Part shown: piece by piece, positions 62,093 to 64,000 of the stretch | How positions within the stretch are numbered: position 1 is the first letter of the stretch | Layout of the letters: each line of letters opens with the position of its first letter | Assembly: GCA_022601195.1 (NCBI GenBank) | Contig: JAHZIX010000035.1 | Span: 91,375 to 155,374 of the forward strand | Origin: Deltaproteobacteria bacterium | GTDB taxonomy: Bacteria > Acidobacteriota > Thermoanaerobaculia > Multivoradales > JAHZIX01 | Reading direction: 5' to 3' | Length of the DNA: 64,000 bases | Position numbers and translations under genes: made by a program | The notes under the pieces: model-generated | The model's input: the letters and a program-made list of their open reading frames with translations, nothing else | Databases searched by the model: none | Told to the model about the DNA's origin: nothing

Positions 62093-62458
62093 CTACTGGT
62101 GCTTAGATCTAGGAGTATTAGCTCTACTTCGCCGCGGTGATTGATGTGCTTTCCCTCCGAGACCGGAATTGACAGATGGTTGGGCCCAGCTCTGACCTTT
62201 TCGATTGACGATTGGATCAGCTGGCTGAAAAGGATCTGCAGGCCTCTCGCTCTGAGGCTTCTCCTGCCGAGCTTCGACTGCTTCTGCAAAAGTCTCGGCT
62301 CGGCGAAGCGCCTCTTGCGCTAAGCGAGGCCAATAGGTTTCGGAGGATTGATCTGGCTCCTTGGGGTCCTGTGGGCCAACCTCTGCCACGACAAGACGAA
62401 TGTAGATCTCACCCGCTATTCGAACGACGAGATCTTCTTTGTCCCCTTCTGACATCAT
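62093..62458 (-). CDS. Small cytoplasmic protein of unknown function (121 residues)
   Basis: GGGAGAGGGAG directly precedes two adjacent ATGs at 62,458 and 62,455. The first 75 residues look like a real folded helical protein (LVVRIAGEIYIRLVVAEVGP, then LAQEALRRAETFAEAVEARQ); the rest is Ser/Arg/Lys-rich tail. No signal peptide and no family recognised. It lies upstream of the CHAT gene on the same strand and may share its transcript. Confidence 0.6.
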   Translation of the reverse strand: MMSEGDKEDLVVRIAGEIYIRLVVAEVGPQDPKEPDQSSETYWPRLAQEALRRAETFAEAVEARQEKPQSERPADPFQPADPIVNRKGQSWAQPSVNSGLGGKAHQSPRRSRANTPRSKHQ

Positions 62459-62730
62459 CTCCCTCTCCCTTCTCTTTCGTAGCTCGGTTCACGGGAAAAC
62501 ATTTTCTGGCGATACCCAATGGAGTCGGCCGACGGTGCTGGACCCTTGGTACGCGTTGGCACCGAAGAACACCGCCGACCGACATATGAGGAATCCGATC
62601 CCAGAAAGATAGATTTATATAGGTCGGATGAATCGAGTGGAGGTAAGGTTGATCGTTGCAATGGGAAACTAGGTATTGGGTGCTACTTCTGGTGCTGATT
62701 TGGTTTGCTGGCCGTTGCTGAGTCTGAGAG

Positions 62731-63078
62731 CTACAGCTCGTCCCTAGAAGATAGACAGTCTGCTAAGCAAGATCGGCCGCCACAGTCCGCATCGCTAGCG
62801 CACCTTGAACAGTCGCCCTCGCAGTAGCCGGCATGCCAGAGGTTTCGTGATGCGGTTCTCGCTCCTTGCCCGATAACTGATCTCTCTTCACCTCGTTCTA
62901 TCGAAGATCCTTGTTGAGTCGCTTCCGATTTGGTAGCGCAATAGATGTCTGGCGTTGGCACCCTTGCGGTGAGCCTAGCCGTCGAAACCTCCGGTGTTTG
63001 AGGTCTCATTGTTAAGAGAAGGTAGGCAAGGATGAGGCTGAGTGCTGAAAGAAGGAGGATCGTAGTGGTTTCCCTCAT
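62731..63078 (-). CDS. Small secreted Cys-rich protein (115 residues)
   Basis: AGGAGA lies 7 nt before the ATG at 63,078. An N-terminal hydrophobic segment (TILLLSALSLILAYLLL) acts as signal or anchor. A Thr/Ser/Arg-rich linker with one Cys follows, then a C-terminal cluster of seven Cys: YCEGDCSRCASDADCGGRSC and LADC. The SDADCGGRSC-type spacing resembles short disulfide-rich modules. Same architecture as the protein at 56,395-56,808, but no direct sequence match beyond Cys spacing. Confidence 0.8.
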   Translation of the reverse strand: MRETTTILLLSALSLILAYLLLTMRPQTPEVSTARLTARVPTPDIYCATKSEATQQGSSIERGEERSVIGQGARTASRNLWHAGYCEGDCSRCASDADCGGRSCLADCLSSRDEL

Positions 63079-63839
63079 GTGAAGTCTCCTGAAGTGGGTC
63101 TTCTGCAGGGTCGAGCAACGACCTCCTGAGGGGGAGGTCGTTGCTCGGAGTAATTAGGACGGGATTCGAGATGGTTTCGATGAAGTGGTGAAGATTGTGG
63201 TTGTCATGTACGCACTATTCCTCAGGTGTTCTCTACAAAAGAAATGCGCCAAGAAACGTTCTGAGAGATCATGGGGCATTGTTTTCTTGAGATTTTCACG
63301 ATTGGACCTTCTATTGTCGATTCAGAGTTCTTTTCACTTCTGGGCTTTGGGTGTGGTCCTCAATCTGGGATGGGGCTTTGGCGTAGGGGTTTTGGCGTAG
63401 GGGTTTTGGTTTTGGCTGGAAAAGCGCCTGCCATGAGGAACTCTCAGTCACAGATCCAGTGGCCGGGTGGGGGAGCAGGATGGGCTCGTAATCGTGGCCT
63501 TCTCTATAGCGGAGTGGGACTCTTTCTAAGAGCTGGCGGTTTCTGTGCAAGGAGCGGTTGGGTTTGTCGACTGGACGGACTCTCTCTACTTTTCAGCTAT
63601 TGGAATCGTGGCGTTTTAGCCGTGGAGGGATCTGAAGACCTAGGCCGGGCGGCCTTCTTTGGTACTCAAGGTGGAAACAGGGAGCTCATGGCTCGCGACG
63701 AGTCGTTGTTGAGCTGGAGGGCAGCCAAGTCGCTGGGAAGAAAAAGGATCTTGTGTTCCTTCTCGGCCGCCACCACCACCGCTACTGGCCAGGATCAGGA
63801 AGACCAGCTTGAGTCCTCTCAAGAAATCCAAGGAGTTGT
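63079..63839. other. Intergenic, no firm gene
   Basis: About 760 bases. On the plus strand a 14-bp unit (GGCGTAGGGGTTTT) is repeated twice at 63,380-63,407. On the minus strand a frame starting TTG at 63,831 encodes a hydrophobic leader (LKLVFLILASSGGGGG) and ends at 63,640, but it has no ribosome site and overlaps the reading frame of the edge repeat; I leave it uncalled. Confidence 0.45.
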
Positions 63840-64000
63840 CTAAGTCGACGAGAGATCTGAGCCGCTGCCCTCACCGGCTTCACCGGCTTCACCGGCTTCA
63901 CCGGCTTCACCGGCTTCACCGGCTTCACCGGCTTCACCGGCTTCACCGGCTTCACCGGCTTCACCGGCTTCACCGGCTTCACCGGCTTCACCGGCTTCAC
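63840..64000 (-). CDS. C-terminal end of a repeat protein, cut by the window edge
   Basis: On the minus strand the 9-bp repeat is open in two frames. In one it encodes (Glu-Ala-Gly)n ending EGSGSDLSST and a stop at 63,840. In the other it encodes (Val-Lys-Pro)n followed by RAAAQISRRLRQLLGFLER and a stop at 63,782. The first frame has a typical acidic low-complexity tail and no internal start codon, as expected for the end of a longer gene; the second could also be real. The rest lies outside the window. Confidence 0.4.
   Translation of the reverse strand, partial: EAGEAGEAGEAGEAGEAGEAGEAGEAGEAGEAGEAGEAGEAGEGSGSDLSST
63871..64000. repeat. 9-bp tandem repeat (TCACCGGCT)n
   Basis: At least 14 perfect copies of TCACCGGCT fill 63,871 to the end of the window and continue beyond it. 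There is no variation between copies, which indicates recent expansion or a mutable tract. Three bases per codon keep any frame through it open in steps of three residues. Confidence 0.97.

Noticed and set aside
63271..63843. 190-residue plus-strand frame near the right edge
   Set aside because: Gly/Trp/Arg-rich sequence with a 14-bp DNA duplication inside, no ribosome site, and no protein-like pattern.

Overview
The window looks like one stretch of chromosome from a GC-rich, Gram-negative bacterium, most likely an Acidobacteriota of the Thermoanaerobaculia type. This is inferred from family content, not from a marker gene. The pointers are an ABC permease of the duplicated MacB/FtsX ('ADOP') architecture, giant secreted ELWxxDGT-repeat proteins with a tandem Cys-LCL...DTGYFWFF C-terminal domain, PDZ-TPR-CHAT proteins, a TPR-tailed Ser/Thr kinase and a TIGR02999-type ECF sigma factor. 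I found no rRNA, tRNA, CRISPR array, transposase or phage gene.

Region 1 (1-11,700, plus strand) is the end of a nonribosomal peptide gene cluster. It holds an A-PCP protein cut by the window edge, then a C-C-A-PCP-thioesterase protein coupled to it by an ATGA overlap, then an MFS exporter and an ADOP-type permease. A strong intrinsic terminator (11,655-11,697) closes the unit. Both adenylation domains read the same ten-residue code (D-I-W-E-L-T-A-D-D-K), and the second protein has two condensation-type domains in a row with no carrier protein between them.

Region 2 (11,970-19,480) is mostly metabolic: an unrecognised two-TM protein, a group II PLP decarboxylase, a CzcD-like cation exporter, and a tandem pair of lipoprotein sulfatases of the Cys type.

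Region 3 (19,740-39,470, minus strand) is an array of five consecutive paralogous genes for secreted proteins of about 1,200 residues. Each has about 14 ELWxxDGT units and two C-terminal repeats of about 115 residues. The array carries traces of its own history: a near-identical 0.75-kb tract shared by the 3' ends of two members whose N-termini belong to different subgroups, and two truncated copies of the neighbouring CoxE-like gene fused to array-gene 3' ends.

Region 4 (39,930-42,780, plus) is a tightly overlapping trio, CoxE-like VWA protein, XdhC-like protein and MocA/MobA-like nucleotidyltransferase. This is the maturation kit of a molybdenum hydroxylase, with no hydroxylase in the window.

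Region 5 (43,300-64,000) is the most unusual. Two secreted PDZ-TPR-CHAT proteins (CHAT is a caspase-like clan CD protease fold) lie among a Ser/Thr kinase with TPRs, an ECF sigma factor, a coupled cytoplasmic/membrane pair of unknown function, and three small secreted proteins with Cys-containing C-termini, two of them strongly Cys-rich. The region ends in a 9-bp tandem repeat that runs off the window. A secreted caspase-like protease with small disulfide-type peptides as possible partners is the best candidate here for an undescribed system, but that link is inference from gene order only.
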